NCBI GenBank assembly: GCA_002084875.1
Contig: NBMH01000090.1
Location: 1 to 46,016 of the forward strand
Direction: 5' to 3'
Length of the DNA: 46,016 nt
From: Anaerolineaceae bacterium 4572_78
GTDB taxonomy: Bacteria > Chloroflexota > Anaerolineae > 4572-78
This document shows positions 16,019-24,371 of this stretch, piece after piece (position 1 is the first letter of the stretch; each line of letters starts with the position of its first letter). Made by a program: the position numbers and the translations under genes. Below the pieces are notes generated by a model that was not told where the DNA came from, did not search any database, and worked only from the letters and a program-made list of their open reading frames with translations.

Positions 16019-18532
16019 TTATCGCATTTGTAGGACAACAATTGTCAAATCATCGTGAGCTTCACATCCATCTACAAACTTGGCTACTTCTTGTTCGATA
16101 TATTCAAGCATGATAGCTGCTCCAGTAGAAGGAGCATTCTGAATGGTCTCCTCTAAACGGTCAAACCCAAAAAGTTCTTTATGAATATTACACGCTTCAA
16201 CCACACCATCACTCACAAAAATAACCAAATCTCCTCTTGAAAGTTCTTGAGTAACTTCATTATAGCCAAATTCGGAACTTAATCCAATGCCAAGCGGTAC
16301 TCCTCCCACATCAATCCATTCTACTGTAGTATCATCTGCTCGTCGAATTATCGGTGTTATACATCCTGCATTGGCAACACATAGAATATTATTGTGGATT
16401 TCGGCATAGACTAAGGCACAATTATAATTAATGCTTTTCGTGAAAGGAACAATCGCTTTATCAAGATTGGTGAGCAGACGGGCGGGTGAACTATCTTTTC
16501 CTATGACCAATTGAAATGAAGCCAAGCTGACTCCAACTAACATCGCCGCAGGCATTCCCTTACCCGATACATCACCAATAGCAATAGCAAAATGGTCATC
16601 ATCAAAAATATGATATGTGTAAAAATCACCGCCTACCTCACGGGCAGCGATGGTGTAACACATCACATCCAAATTTTTCCAAATCGGTGTTGGAGGCGGT
16701 AATAAACTTCGTTGAATTTCATGAGCGAGTGCTAATTCAAACTGGAGGCGGTCTGTTAGCTCCTTCAAGCTACGATTAGCTTCTCTTAGTAGTGCCTCTG
16801 CCAGTTTACGTTCTGCTAATTCTTGTTGCAATGCATTATAAAGTCGGTCATTATCTAATGTAAGTACGGTTAGTCGGGCAAATCGGTTTAGAATTTCAAT
16901 TTCTTCTTGCTTGATTTGTTCTGTTAAGTTTCCTCTATGTCCAACACCAATTATGCCTATCACCTCTGAACCAAACCGCAATGGTACAGCAATGATTGAA
17001 CGGATGTGGCGACTATTTTCTGAGGGTAAGTATTCAATCAAATCATTGTAACCATCTACAATTGTGATGGTATCATCGTTAAAAACTTTTTGTAGAGACT
17101 CATTATCAAAATCAATCTTTAATTTTTGTATGTGCTTGAACGCCTCTAAACCAACTTTAACTTCAAGTATATTCTTTTTAGTGTCAAGCAGTTGGATGTA
17201 AATATTAGGAGCATTTAGTAGCATTCCTATTCGTGTAAGTATTCCTTCTAGCAAATCTGTCAATTCTAACCGATTGAACAAACCACTTGCGGTTTCATTG
17301 AGGGTCTCGAGATGATAGTTTTGTTTATTCAAATGATTTATCATTTCATTCAGTTGCTCTAGCATGCGGCTGAATGTTTGTGCGAGAATACCAATTTCAT
17401 CTTGCGATTCAATTGGAACACTGACAGTTAAATCACCTTTGTAAACAAGCTCAATAACTTGTGTTAAACGCTGAATGGGTCCACCGATAATCGTTTGAAA
17501 AACGTAAATCAATATCATTGCTAATAATGTGGCAAGTATACTACTAATAAACATGTTTCGTTGGGCTGAAACTAATTCTATAAGCCCATGATGTAGATCC
17601 GTTTGCAAAAGTGCTTGGTGGCTTGAGGTCATTTCTTCTAATAAAATCATCATATCTTCAGCAAGAGGGATAGCCTCATTACGGAAAAGGTATAAATCTT
17701 GGCGTGATTGATTATTATCAATGATGTGAAACATCTCATCAGGCAATTTTGCGAATATCTCTTGATGGGTAGCAATGTTATCAAGGGCATTCTTTTGAGA
17801 TTCGGTCATTTTAGCACGACTGCTTGATAATACATCCCAAGCATTATCATTGAGAAATTTGTTACTTTGATATTCTGTTTTAAAGATGTCGCGTTGACTA
17901 GTGACATACCCTCGTAAACCAGAAATCATTGAGAAAAAAGAAGATTGATAATTTGACATCACTTCAAGCAAAGCCATGTTGTCAGCAGACGGCTCACGTT
18001 TTGCCTGTTCTGAAATCATCAATGAAATATCACGGCTGATAAGCAGGATGTGAACATTCCCATCTTCAACTAGCAAACGCAAGGCTGGTTCACGTTTTAA
18101 CTGGTCATCACGTAATTCAAACAATCGTTCGGGAAGATTTGCCCATGCGGTAAATGCAACTTGCAATTCGGTTAGACGATGTATATTTTCTTCATCTGCC
18201 CAATCTTGCGACAATTGACTTAACTTATCAAGGTCTTCGCTGAATTTTATTTCCGTTTGTTCATAATTACGACGATATGTCTTATCCCCTAAAGCTAGAT
18301 AGCCTTGCATACTTCCTAGCATGGTCAATAAATTTGACTGAGCTTGAACCGAAGCTAAGGCTGTTGGAGCATGTGAGTTAGCAGTACGGTTAATGCTAAC
18401 TTTGGCTCGATAATTACCTAAGTAACTAAAACTGACTACTGCCAACATCAGTAGCATCAATGCCCCAAAACTAAAATAGAGCTTGTAACGAATAGGTAAG
18501 TTTTTAAACAATGATGAAACCATCTCACTCAT
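16019..18532 (-). CDS. Membrane HAMP-GAF-SpoIIE (PP2C) phosphatase
   Basis: A signalling phosphatase predicted to dephosphorylate a STAS-type anti-sigma-antagonist in response to an external and an intracellular signal. It has TM1 at about 15-38, a long helical extracytoplasmic sensor at about 40-305 and TM2 at about 318-342. A HAMP follows, then a coiled coil, GAF at about 415-560, a second coil and a SpoIIE/PP2C domain from about 600 to the end. Metal-site motifs include REVGGDFYTYH, IGDVSGKGMPAAM, FVSDGVVEA and HDDLTIVVLQ. The start at ATG 18532 (MSEMVSSL) is chosen because ATGAGTGA overlaps the stop of the upstream binding-protein gene by 8 bases, implying coupling. A STAS target lies at 42029-42367. 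Confidence 0.88.
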   Translation of the reverse strand: MSEMVSSLFKNLPIRYKLYFSFGALMLLMLAVVSFSYLGNYRAKVSINRTANSHAPTALASVQAQSNLLTMLGSMQGYLALGDKTYRRNYEQTEIKFSEDLDKLSQLSQDWADEENIHRLTELQVAFTAWANLPERLFELRDDQLKREPALRLLVEDGNVHILLISRDISLMISEQAKREPSADNMALLEVMSNYQSSFFSMISGLRGYVTSQRDIFKTEYQSNKFLNDNAWDVLSSSRAKMTESQKNALDNIATHQEIFAKLPDEMFHIIDNNQSRQDLYLFRNEAIPLAEDMMILLEEMTSSHQALLQTDLHHGLIELVSAQRNMFISSILATLLAMILIYVFQTIIGGPIQRLTQVIELVYKGDLTVSVPIESQDEIGILAQTFSRMLEQLNEMINHLNKQNYHLETLNETASGLFNRLELTDLLEGILTRIGMLLNAPNIYIQLLDTKKNILEVKVGLEAFKHIQKLKIDFDNESLQKVFNDDTITIVDGYNDLIEYLPSENSRHIRSIIAVPLRFGSEVIGIIGVGHRGNLTEQIKQEEIEILNRFARLTVLTLDNDRLYNALQQELAERKLAEALLREANRSLKELTDRLQFELALAHEIQRSLLPPPTPIWKNLDVMCYTIAAREVGGDFYTYHIFDDDHFAIAIGDVSGKGMPAAMLVGVSLASFQLVIGKDSSPARLLTNLDKAIVPFTKSINYNCALVYAEIHNNILCVANAGCITPIIRRADDTTVEWIDVGGVPLGIGLSSEFGYNEVTQELSRGDLVIFVSDGVVEACNIHKELFGFDRLEETIQNAPSTGAAIMLEYIEQEVAKFVDGCEAHDDLTIVVLQMR

Positions 18533-19307
18533 CACTTTTTCGTCTCCAATCTTTAATATTCCATACATGAACATCCCATGGGGTGAAATCTATTCCTTCA
18601 ATGGTCGGATTAACCCCCGAAGTCGTTCCCCGATGAACCAATGGAATCATTACGACATCTTCTATTAACATGTCGTTCATCTGTATAAACAGTTGCTTTC
18701 GCTTTTCTATATCTATTTCTGTACGAGATTGTTCATAGAGCATATCATAATCAGGATTGCACCAGCGTTCGATATTTTCCCCTCCCGCCCAGTCATTTTC
18801 TTGCTGAGGAATCTGGTCGCATGTCCAATATATCATATAAGCTCCAGGGTCGGGACTACTGTTACCATCGTTGTACATCTGCATATCTGCTTGAAAACGA
18901 TAAATCCCTTTGGGTTCGGTAAGGTCATCACTAAAAAAGATACCTGCATCAAAAATACGCAATTCGACTTGAATACCAATTGCTTTTAATCCCTCTTCAA
19001 CTATTTTTTGAGTTTGTTGACGTAGTGGACTAATGCTGGTTTGAAATGCAACTTTCATCGGGATGCCATCTTTATCACGAATACCATCACCATCACTATC
19101 AATCCAACCCGCCTCATCGAGAAGGCTTTTTGCTTTATCGATGTTAAATTCATAAGATGTGTTTGGTGAACGGTAGATAGGTGGTGAAACGATGTTATTC
19201 GCTGTTGCTTCTCCGCTTTTTCCATACAAATCGGCAATAGCTTCACGGTCAATAGAGTATGTTAAGGCTTTTCGCACCATTTTATCGCTTAAGAAAGGGT
19301 GTGGCAT
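18525..19307 (-). pseudogene. C-terminal fragment, peptide-type ABC substrate-binding protein (SBP_bac_5)
   Basis: This is the C-terminal half of a family 5 extracellular solute-binding protein (oligopeptide/dipeptide type): HPFLSDKMVRKALTYSIDREAIADLYG, LLDEAGWIDSDGDGIRDKDG and the closing DFTPWDVHVWNIKDW. The same frame continues upstream to about 19384 (IERILLNHTDPNNPAPDGE), where it meets the N-terminal fragment in another frame. The usual stretch of some 40-45 residues after GGGDA is absent, so a deletion of about 130 bases plus a frameshift is inferred. Its stop overlaps the SpoIIE phosphatase start. It was probably once a sensor or importer partner of that gene. Confidence 0.8.
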
Positions 19308-19360
19308 TTTAATACTAGAAAGTTCTCCATCTGGTGCGGGATTATTAGGGTCAGTATGAT

Positions 19361-20083
19361 TTAGCAGAATACGCTCAATATATTGGCATCCCCGCCTCCC
19401 AATAATTCTACCTTGCTGAAAAATGGCTTATCAGGTTCACGAAATTTTGGATTAGGTTCATAGATGACTTTAACCGTATTTACAATATCATCACCCACGA
19501 TAATCATGTCTTCATTTCTAAAATCAATTACTTGATAGGGACCTGTACCAATAGGTTGATTATTCGCATGGGATTTTTCTGCCTTGCTATTATTATAATC
19601 AGCAAAAATATGTTCAGGTAAAATCATACCAAAGGAACCCACAAAAGGAAGCATCCAAGCAGGGTTGGTATCCTTAAAAATAACTTTTACCGTGTAATCA
19701 TCCACTATCTCAACATCCTCAATTGTTTTGTAGGTGTTTGCGGAAGTGGATCCGACATCAGGATTAACAATAAACTTGTAAGTAAATAGCACATCGTCGG
19801 CTGTGAAGGGTTCACCATCTGACCAAAGAACATCCTTTTTTAACTTCCAAGTAACTGATTTACCATCCTTCGATATACTATTGTTTTCTAGGGAAGGAAT
19901 TTCTTGTGCTAAAAAGGGGATTAAATTACCATCTTTATCATAACTTGCAAGAGGTTCATATACCAAACGACTCGCTTCCAATGAACCTGTAACTCCTACG
20001 AGATGTGGGTTTAACACTGTAGGTCTAATTCTCCTTATTTTTATCGAAAGCGAGGTAATGATTAAGTCTCTAGCTAGAAACAC
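19361..20083 (-). pseudogene. N-terminal fragment of the same substrate-binding protein
   Basis: This is the N-terminal half of a family 5 solute-binding protein: RPTVLNPHLVG, SRLVYEPLASYDKDGNLIPF, KDGKSVTWKLKKDVLWSDGE, PFTADDVLFTYKFI and IGTGPYQVIDF are all family-typical. It ends after ELLGGGDA in a frameshift. The first 20 or so residues do not resemble a signal peptide or lipobox, so the natural N-terminus also seems lost. No permease or ATPase genes are nearby. Called a pseudogene because two independent defects are visible, unless the sequence is misassembled. Confidence 0.78.
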
Positions 20084-20610
20084 CGATGTTTTTGTAACAA
20101 ATTTGCTTATTCCAAAACTGTATACGAAAAAAGCATTACGAATTCTTCACCCAAAATTCATTATATCACAAAAAAACTAACAGGCAAAATCTTTCTCAAA
20201 CACTTAAATATCAAAACTCTCAGCAATATTTTCTAAAGTAAATTCATTCAGCTGACCACCTCTAGCAACTAAAATTAGATTAGAAATTAAAACAAAACAC
20301 CTAATTCAACATTGACTATTTTTAACAGCAATGGTAAAATAACCATGTTTGTAGACAGCATGGTTTTTTGGGTTGGAAACACACAATTTACATGCACAGA
20401 AAACCAACTACACAAAAAGAAAATTTAATTATAAAAGTTATAACTATACTTGCTAAGGGTAAGAATTGTAATTTTAAACCATGTGGTTTGTGCCACAAAC
20501 CCCTACATTTGTGAACGGTGTTAATGTAGGGGTTTATGGCATTAAACCCGCTTATGGTATTCACAAAACTAACCCTTTTTTGGTATAAATATTAATTAGG
20601 AGAAAATTAA
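20084..20610 (+). other. 527-base gap: promoter and small palindromes, no gene
   Basis: The gap is AT-rich. TTGACT (20312-20317), a 17-base spacer and TAAAAT (20335-20340) face the sugar operon. AACCATG (20341-20347) and CATGGTT followed by T4 (20359-20369) form a terminator-like hairpin directly over the predicted start site. Palindromes follow at 20485-20549: GGTTTGTG/CACAAACC, CCCCTACAT/ATGTAGGGG and GGGTTTA/TAAACCC. The last resembles the hairpin inside the family A copy near 8535. GGAG sits about 9 bases before ATG 20611. Confidence 0.5.
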
Positions 20611-21612
20611 ATGATACCTATTTCAAAACCTTTCATTGGAGAAGAATTCACTGCCACATGCCAAGTAAAACATGCCGTCGCTTGTACATCAGGAACGGTT
20701 GCCTTACACATGGCACTGCTTGCTCATGGTATTGGCGAAGGTGATGAAGTTATTACAACTCCGTTTAGCTTTATCGCTACGGCAAACAGCATTTTATATG
20801 TTGGAGCAAAACCCGTTTTTGTGGATATTGATGAACAAACATTTAACCTAAATCCTGAATTGGTCGAAGCGGCTATCACACCACGTACTAAAGCAATTAT
20901 GCCTGTTCATTTGTACGGACATCTGTGTGATATGGATTTACTTATGAATATTGCTAAACGTCACAATCTAGCAATAATTGAAGATGCTGCTCAATCAGTT
21001 GGTAGCATGTATAAAGGCAAAGTCGCTGGCTCATTCGGCACAGGCTGTTTTAGTCTCTATGCTACGAAAAATGTTATGTCGGCTGAAGGTGGCATGCTAA
21101 CAACGAATGATACCAAATTAGCCAACAAGCTGAGATTAATTCGCAATCATGGTATGGAAAAACGATACCATCATGAATTTCTAGGGTACAATTTTCGCAT
21201 GACAAATGTGCATGCGGCTATTGGGGTAGTGCAAATGGGACGATTAGCCACTTTCACAGAAAAACGTCAACGAAATGCCGTATATCTTAATCAACATATT
21301 CAGAGTGTTATTACACCTGATATAAAAAATGGCAATTATAACCATGTGTGGCATCAATATACAGTGAAAGTGCCTGAAACTGCCTCCTTTACGCGAGATG
21401 GTGCTGTTGAGCAATTGCGTGAGAAAGGAATCGGGACAGGAATTTTTTATCCTATTCCCATTCATCATCATGCCTACATTAAAAATATCGTCGGCAAACA
21501 GCATTTTCCTGTCACAGAAAAATTGACAAAACAGGTCTTTTCTTTACCTGTTCACCCTCAATTAACTCAAAAAGATTTAGAAACAATTGTAAAAGAGGTA
21601 AACGATTTATAA
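20611..21612 (+). CDS. DegT/DnrJ/EryC1/StrS sugar aminotransferase, N-terminal deletion
   Basis: A PLP-dependent aminotransferase of the WbpE/WlbC kind, which puts an amino group on a 3-keto nucleotide sugar. Fold features include TSGTVALHMALLAHGIGEGDE, TPFSFIATANSI and IIEDAAQSVGS (PLP Asp). The Schiff-base Lys is in SLYATKNVMSAEGG. It is 333 residues against a usual 360-375. The N-terminus reads MIPISKPFIGEE then jumps straight to FTATCQVKHAVA. In relatives about 33-36 residues (the helix and strand before the VKHA motif) lie between, so an in-frame deletion of roughly 100 bases is inferred, which may abolish activity. Its stop overlaps the next start by one base (TAATG). First gene of a three-gene sugar operon. 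Confidence 0.82.
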   Translation: MIPISKPFIGEEFTATCQVKHAVACTSGTVALHMALLAHGIGEGDEVITTPFSFIATANSILYVGAKPVFVDIDEQTFNLNPELVEAAITPRTKAIMPVHLYGHLCDMDLLMNIAKRHNLAIIEDAAQSVGSMYKGKVAGSFGTGCFSLYATKNVMSAEGGMLTTNDTKLANKLRLIRNHGMEKRYHHEFLGYNFRMTNVHAAIGVVQMGRLATFTEKRQRNAVYLNQHIQSVITPDIKNGNYNHVWHQYTVKVPETASFTRDGAVEQLREKGIGTGIFYPIPIHHHAYIKNIVGKQHFPVTEKLTKQVFSLPVHPQLTQKDLETIVKEVNDL

Positions 21613-22619
21613 TGAGTGTCATATTAAAAACAGCGGTTATTGGGGTTGGTATGATGGGACGCAATCATGCCCGTGTATATGCGGAATTGCCCAATGTGCA
21701 GTTGGTTGGTGTTGCTGATGCCAATGAAAAACAAGCTCGGGCAATTTCTCGAAAACATAATACGAATTTTTATACGGACTATGTCAAATTACTAGATGAA
21801 CAAAAACCTGATGCGGTTACTATCGCCGTACCAACGGTTGACCATTTAGATGTCGCTTTGGCGGTCATTGAGCGAAATATTCATCTGTTAATTGAAAAGC
21901 CGATAGCTTTTTCGATTGAAGAAGGAAAGAAAATCATTGAAGCGGCTCGAGTTGCCGATGTAAAATTGATGATTGGACATATAGAGCGTTTCAATCCTGC
22001 TATTATTGCCTTGAAAAAACGTTTAGCAAATGATGAGCTGGGACGTATTTTTCAAATTGATGCTCGGCGACAAGGTCCCTTTCCTGCCCGTGTAAAAGAT
22101 GTTGGGGTTGTTATAGATTTAGCTGTGCATGACTTAGATGTTATGCGATATATTACGAATGTAGAAGTAACTCGTCTCTTTGCTGAGACCGAACGTCAAA
22201 TTCATAGCACCCATGAGGATTTGCTCAATGGTCTAGTCCGCTTGGAAAATGGAATTGTGGGAACATTAACCATCAATTGGCTAACCCCCACCAAAATTCG
22301 AGAGTTACATGTTACAGGAGAACGTGGCATGTTTCGGGCTGATTATTTGACTCAAGACCTTTACTTTTTTGAGAACGCAGTAGCAAACGATGATGATGGT
22401 TGGGAACGTTTGAAATTATTACGGGGAGTTAGTGAGGGTCGAATGATACGCCATGTGGTTAAGAAAAAAGAACCATTACGGGCTGAATTGGAGGCTTTTA
22501 TAGCGGCGATTAGAGATGAAATGCCGCTCACTGTTACAGGTGAAGATGGGTTGATTGCTTTACAATTGGCACAATCTTTGGTAGTATCAGGAATTAATCA
22601 CCAAATTATTAGGCTATAG
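21612..22619 (+). CDS. Gfo/Idh/MocA-family nucleotide-sugar dehydrogenase
   Basis: An NAD-dependent oxidoreductase. By context it is the WbpB/WlbA-type enzyme that oxidises C3 of a UDP-N-acetyl-glucosaminuronate before transamination. The N-terminal Rossmann fold has VIGVGMMGRNHARVYAELP. The conserved EKPIAFSIEEG carries the catalytic-region Lys (motif EKP). The GHIERFNPAI and DLAVHDLDVMRY stretches (Asp/His pair) are typical of the WlbA branch. At 335 residues it is full length. It is joined to the aminotransferase by a TAATG overlap, so it is translationally coupled. Substrate assignment is inferred from neighbours. Confidence 0.87.
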   Translation: MSVILKTAVIGVGMMGRNHARVYAELPNVQLVGVADANEKQARAISRKHNTNFYTDYVKLLDEQKPDAVTIAVPTVDHLDVALAVIERNIHLLIEKPIAFSIEEGKKIIEAARVADVKLMIGHIERFNPAIIALKKRLANDELGRIFQIDARRQGPFPARVKDVGVVIDLAVHDLDVMRYITNVEVTRLFAETERQIHSTHEDLLNGLVRLENGIVGTLTINWLTPTKIRELHVTGERGMFRADYLTQDLYFFENAVANDDDGWERLKLLRGVSEGRMIRHVVKKKEPLRAELEAFIAAIRDEMPLTVTGEDGLIALQLAQSLVVSGINHQIIRL

Positions 22620-22653
22620 TTTTTACAATGTCAGGTAGGAAATCTGTTGTGGT

Positions 22654-22692
22654 TCAAACAAGAAAGGTTCTTAAAAACCTTTCTTGTTTTGA
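22654..22692. repeat. Family D hairpin between sugar genes
   Basis: AACAAGAAAGGTT (22657-22669), a 6-base loop and AACCTTTCTTGTT (22676-22688) form a perfect 13-bp stem. The same core occurs at 26361-26394 (inside glyQS) and 42684-42717. A short T run follows, so it may attenuate transcription here. Confidence 0.8.
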
Positions 22693-22730
22693 CTATAGAA
22701 ACTTTGACATTCCAATAATTGTTAGTAAAA

Positions 22731-24056
22731 ATGAGTGATATGTTACTAAAAAAATTACGACAAAAAATCAAAGATAAACATGCCGTTTTAAGTGTTATCG
22801 GTTTAGGTTATGTAGGTTTACCAGTTGCATGTATTTTTGCCAAAGTAGGTTTTCAAGTCATCGGGGTGGATATTGATGCCGAACGGGTTAATCGTATCAA
22901 TCAAGGTCTTTCACCAATTGAAGGTTATGAGCCTGATTTGACTAATCTACTAAAAACAGTAACGGGTAATAAAAAGTTGCAGGCAACGACTGATTATCAA
23001 AAATTGGCTAAAGCACATGTAATACTCATTTCGGTGGAAACACCTGTAAATGAAAATAATCAACCGCAATATGTTGCCCTAAAATCGGCATGTCAAGGCT
23101 TGGGTAAAGTCATGGCAAAAGGGACATTGGTGATTATCGAATCAACAATTGCACCTGGCACGGTTGACAATGTAGTTTTGCCAATTTTAGAAAAGATGTC
23201 GGGCATGCAGGCACACAAGGATTTTTTTGTGGGAGCATGCCCCGAACGTGTTATGCCAGGTAAGTTGTTGGCAAATTTGCGAAACATGAGTCGGGTGTGC
23301 GGTGGTGGCACCCTTGAAACAGCTGAAACGATGGTGAGATTATATCGCCATATCGTAGAAGCTGATTTAGATACGGCTGATATTATCACCGCCGAATTGG
23401 TCAAGACTACCGAAAATACATATCGAGATGTGCAGATTGCTTTTGCCAATGAGGTTGCCATGATATGTGAGGCAAATGGAGCAAACGTATGGCGGGTGCG
23501 GGAATTGGTCAATAAAAGCCCATCACGCAATATGCATTTGCCAGGTACAGGTGTTGGTGGGCATTGCATTCCTAAAGACCCCTGGCTGTTAGCTTATTCT
23601 GTTCGAGATAAAGTACCATTGCGATTGATTCCGTCAGCACGGGCAGTCAATGACCACATGCCTATTCATGTGGGTGATTTGATAAACCAAGCTCTTAATA
23701 AACATGGTAAAAATATTGCTAATGCCAAAGTGCTGTTGCTCGGTTATGCTTACTTGGAAAATAGTGATGATACCCGTAACAGTCCCACAAAAACTCTTGT
23801 ATCTTATCTGCAAAAACTAGGCACAGAGGTTATTATTCATGACCCTTACCTTGTTGAATATCAGGGAGATGTAGTAGAAAAAGTGTCGGGCTGTGATGCA
23901 GTAGTGCTGATGGTTAAACATGATGTCTATGGCAATTTAGATTTTGACATGCTGAAGAAACAATTGCGAAGTCCTATTCTAATTGATGGGCGAGGCTTTT
24001 TTGAGCCACATGAAATAAAAAAACATGGGTTGATTTATTATGGAATTGGGTATTGA
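22731..24056 (+). CDS. UDP-N-acetyl-hexosamine 6-dehydrogenase (WbpA/WecC type)
   Basis: This enzyme oxidises C6 of a UDP-N-acetylhexosamine to the uronate with NAD, in two steps through a Cys thioester. The NAD-binding fold is VIGLGYVGLPVACIFAKVGF. The active-site loop is GTGVGGHCIPKDPWLL, with the catalytic Cys. The C-terminal UDP-binding domain contains LLGYAYLENSDDTRNSPT. ATG 22731 is preferred over the upstream TTG 22719 because no ribosome site favours the latter; ATG 22740 is also possible. It lies about 110 bases after the dehydrogenase gene, separated by a family D hairpin. With the aminotransferase and WbpB-like gene it covers three of the steps to a diacetamido-uronic sugar. The N-acetyltransferase is not in the window. 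Confidence 0.87.
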   Translation: MSDMLLKKLRQKIKDKHAVLSVIGLGYVGLPVACIFAKVGFQVIGVDIDAERVNRINQGLSPIEGYEPDLTNLLKTVTGNKKLQATTDYQKLAKAHVILISVETPVNENNQPQYVALKSACQGLGKVMAKGTLVIIESTIAPGTVDNVVLPILEKMSGMQAHKDFFVGACPERVMPGKLLANLRNMSRVCGGGTLETAETMVRLYRHIVEADLDTADIITAELVKTTENTYRDVQIAFANEVAMICEANGANVWRVRELVNKSPSRNMHLPGTGVGGHCIPKDPWLLAYSVRDKVPLRLIPSARAVNDHMPIHVGDLINQALNKHGKNIANAKVLLLGYAYLENSDDTRNSPTKTLVSYLQKLGTEVIIHDPYLVEYQGDVVEKVSGCDAVVLMVKHDVYGNLDFDMLKKQLRSPILIDGRGFFEPHEIKKHGLIYYGIGY

Positions 24057-24177
24057 GAACGGTATTCGACATCTGTCGTATCATGAAAGCCTTAACGTAA
24101 ATCATCATTCGCTTGGTAACGATGGATAGGTAAGTATGTTTTAAGATTGCTTGGTTAATTTGTGGGGTGTGGTTATA

Positions 24178-24371
24178 CGCCCTTACTATGGCTTAACATA
24201 TTTCACCTATGACGGCGGCAGTCGATGCAAGCTGACAAGAGGGGGAGTGAATAATTACCTTAAAAGTGCTATAGTCAAGACTACTGGAGCATCAAATCGC
24301 TTGCTTTTTCATGTCAAATCAAACTTTGATGCTCCAATTTATCTTGTCAAAAACTAGCATTGAACAGCCCT
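24178..24371 (-). repeat. Family B remnant plus family A copy, truncating glyQS
   Basis: The 290-base gap after the 6-dehydrogenase has no gene. CGCCCTTACTAT (about 24179) and GGGGGAGTGAATAATTAC (about 24243) are family B ends. From about 24275 to the terminal repeat TAGCATTGAACAGCCCT (24355-24371), the minus strand matches the copy at 49-150. The terminal repeat runs into the glyQS reading frame. Confidence 0.65.

Noticed and set aside
24151-24357. 68-codon frame between the 6-dehydrogenase and glyQS
   Set aside because: Made entirely of family B and A repeat sequence; no start signal or known domain.
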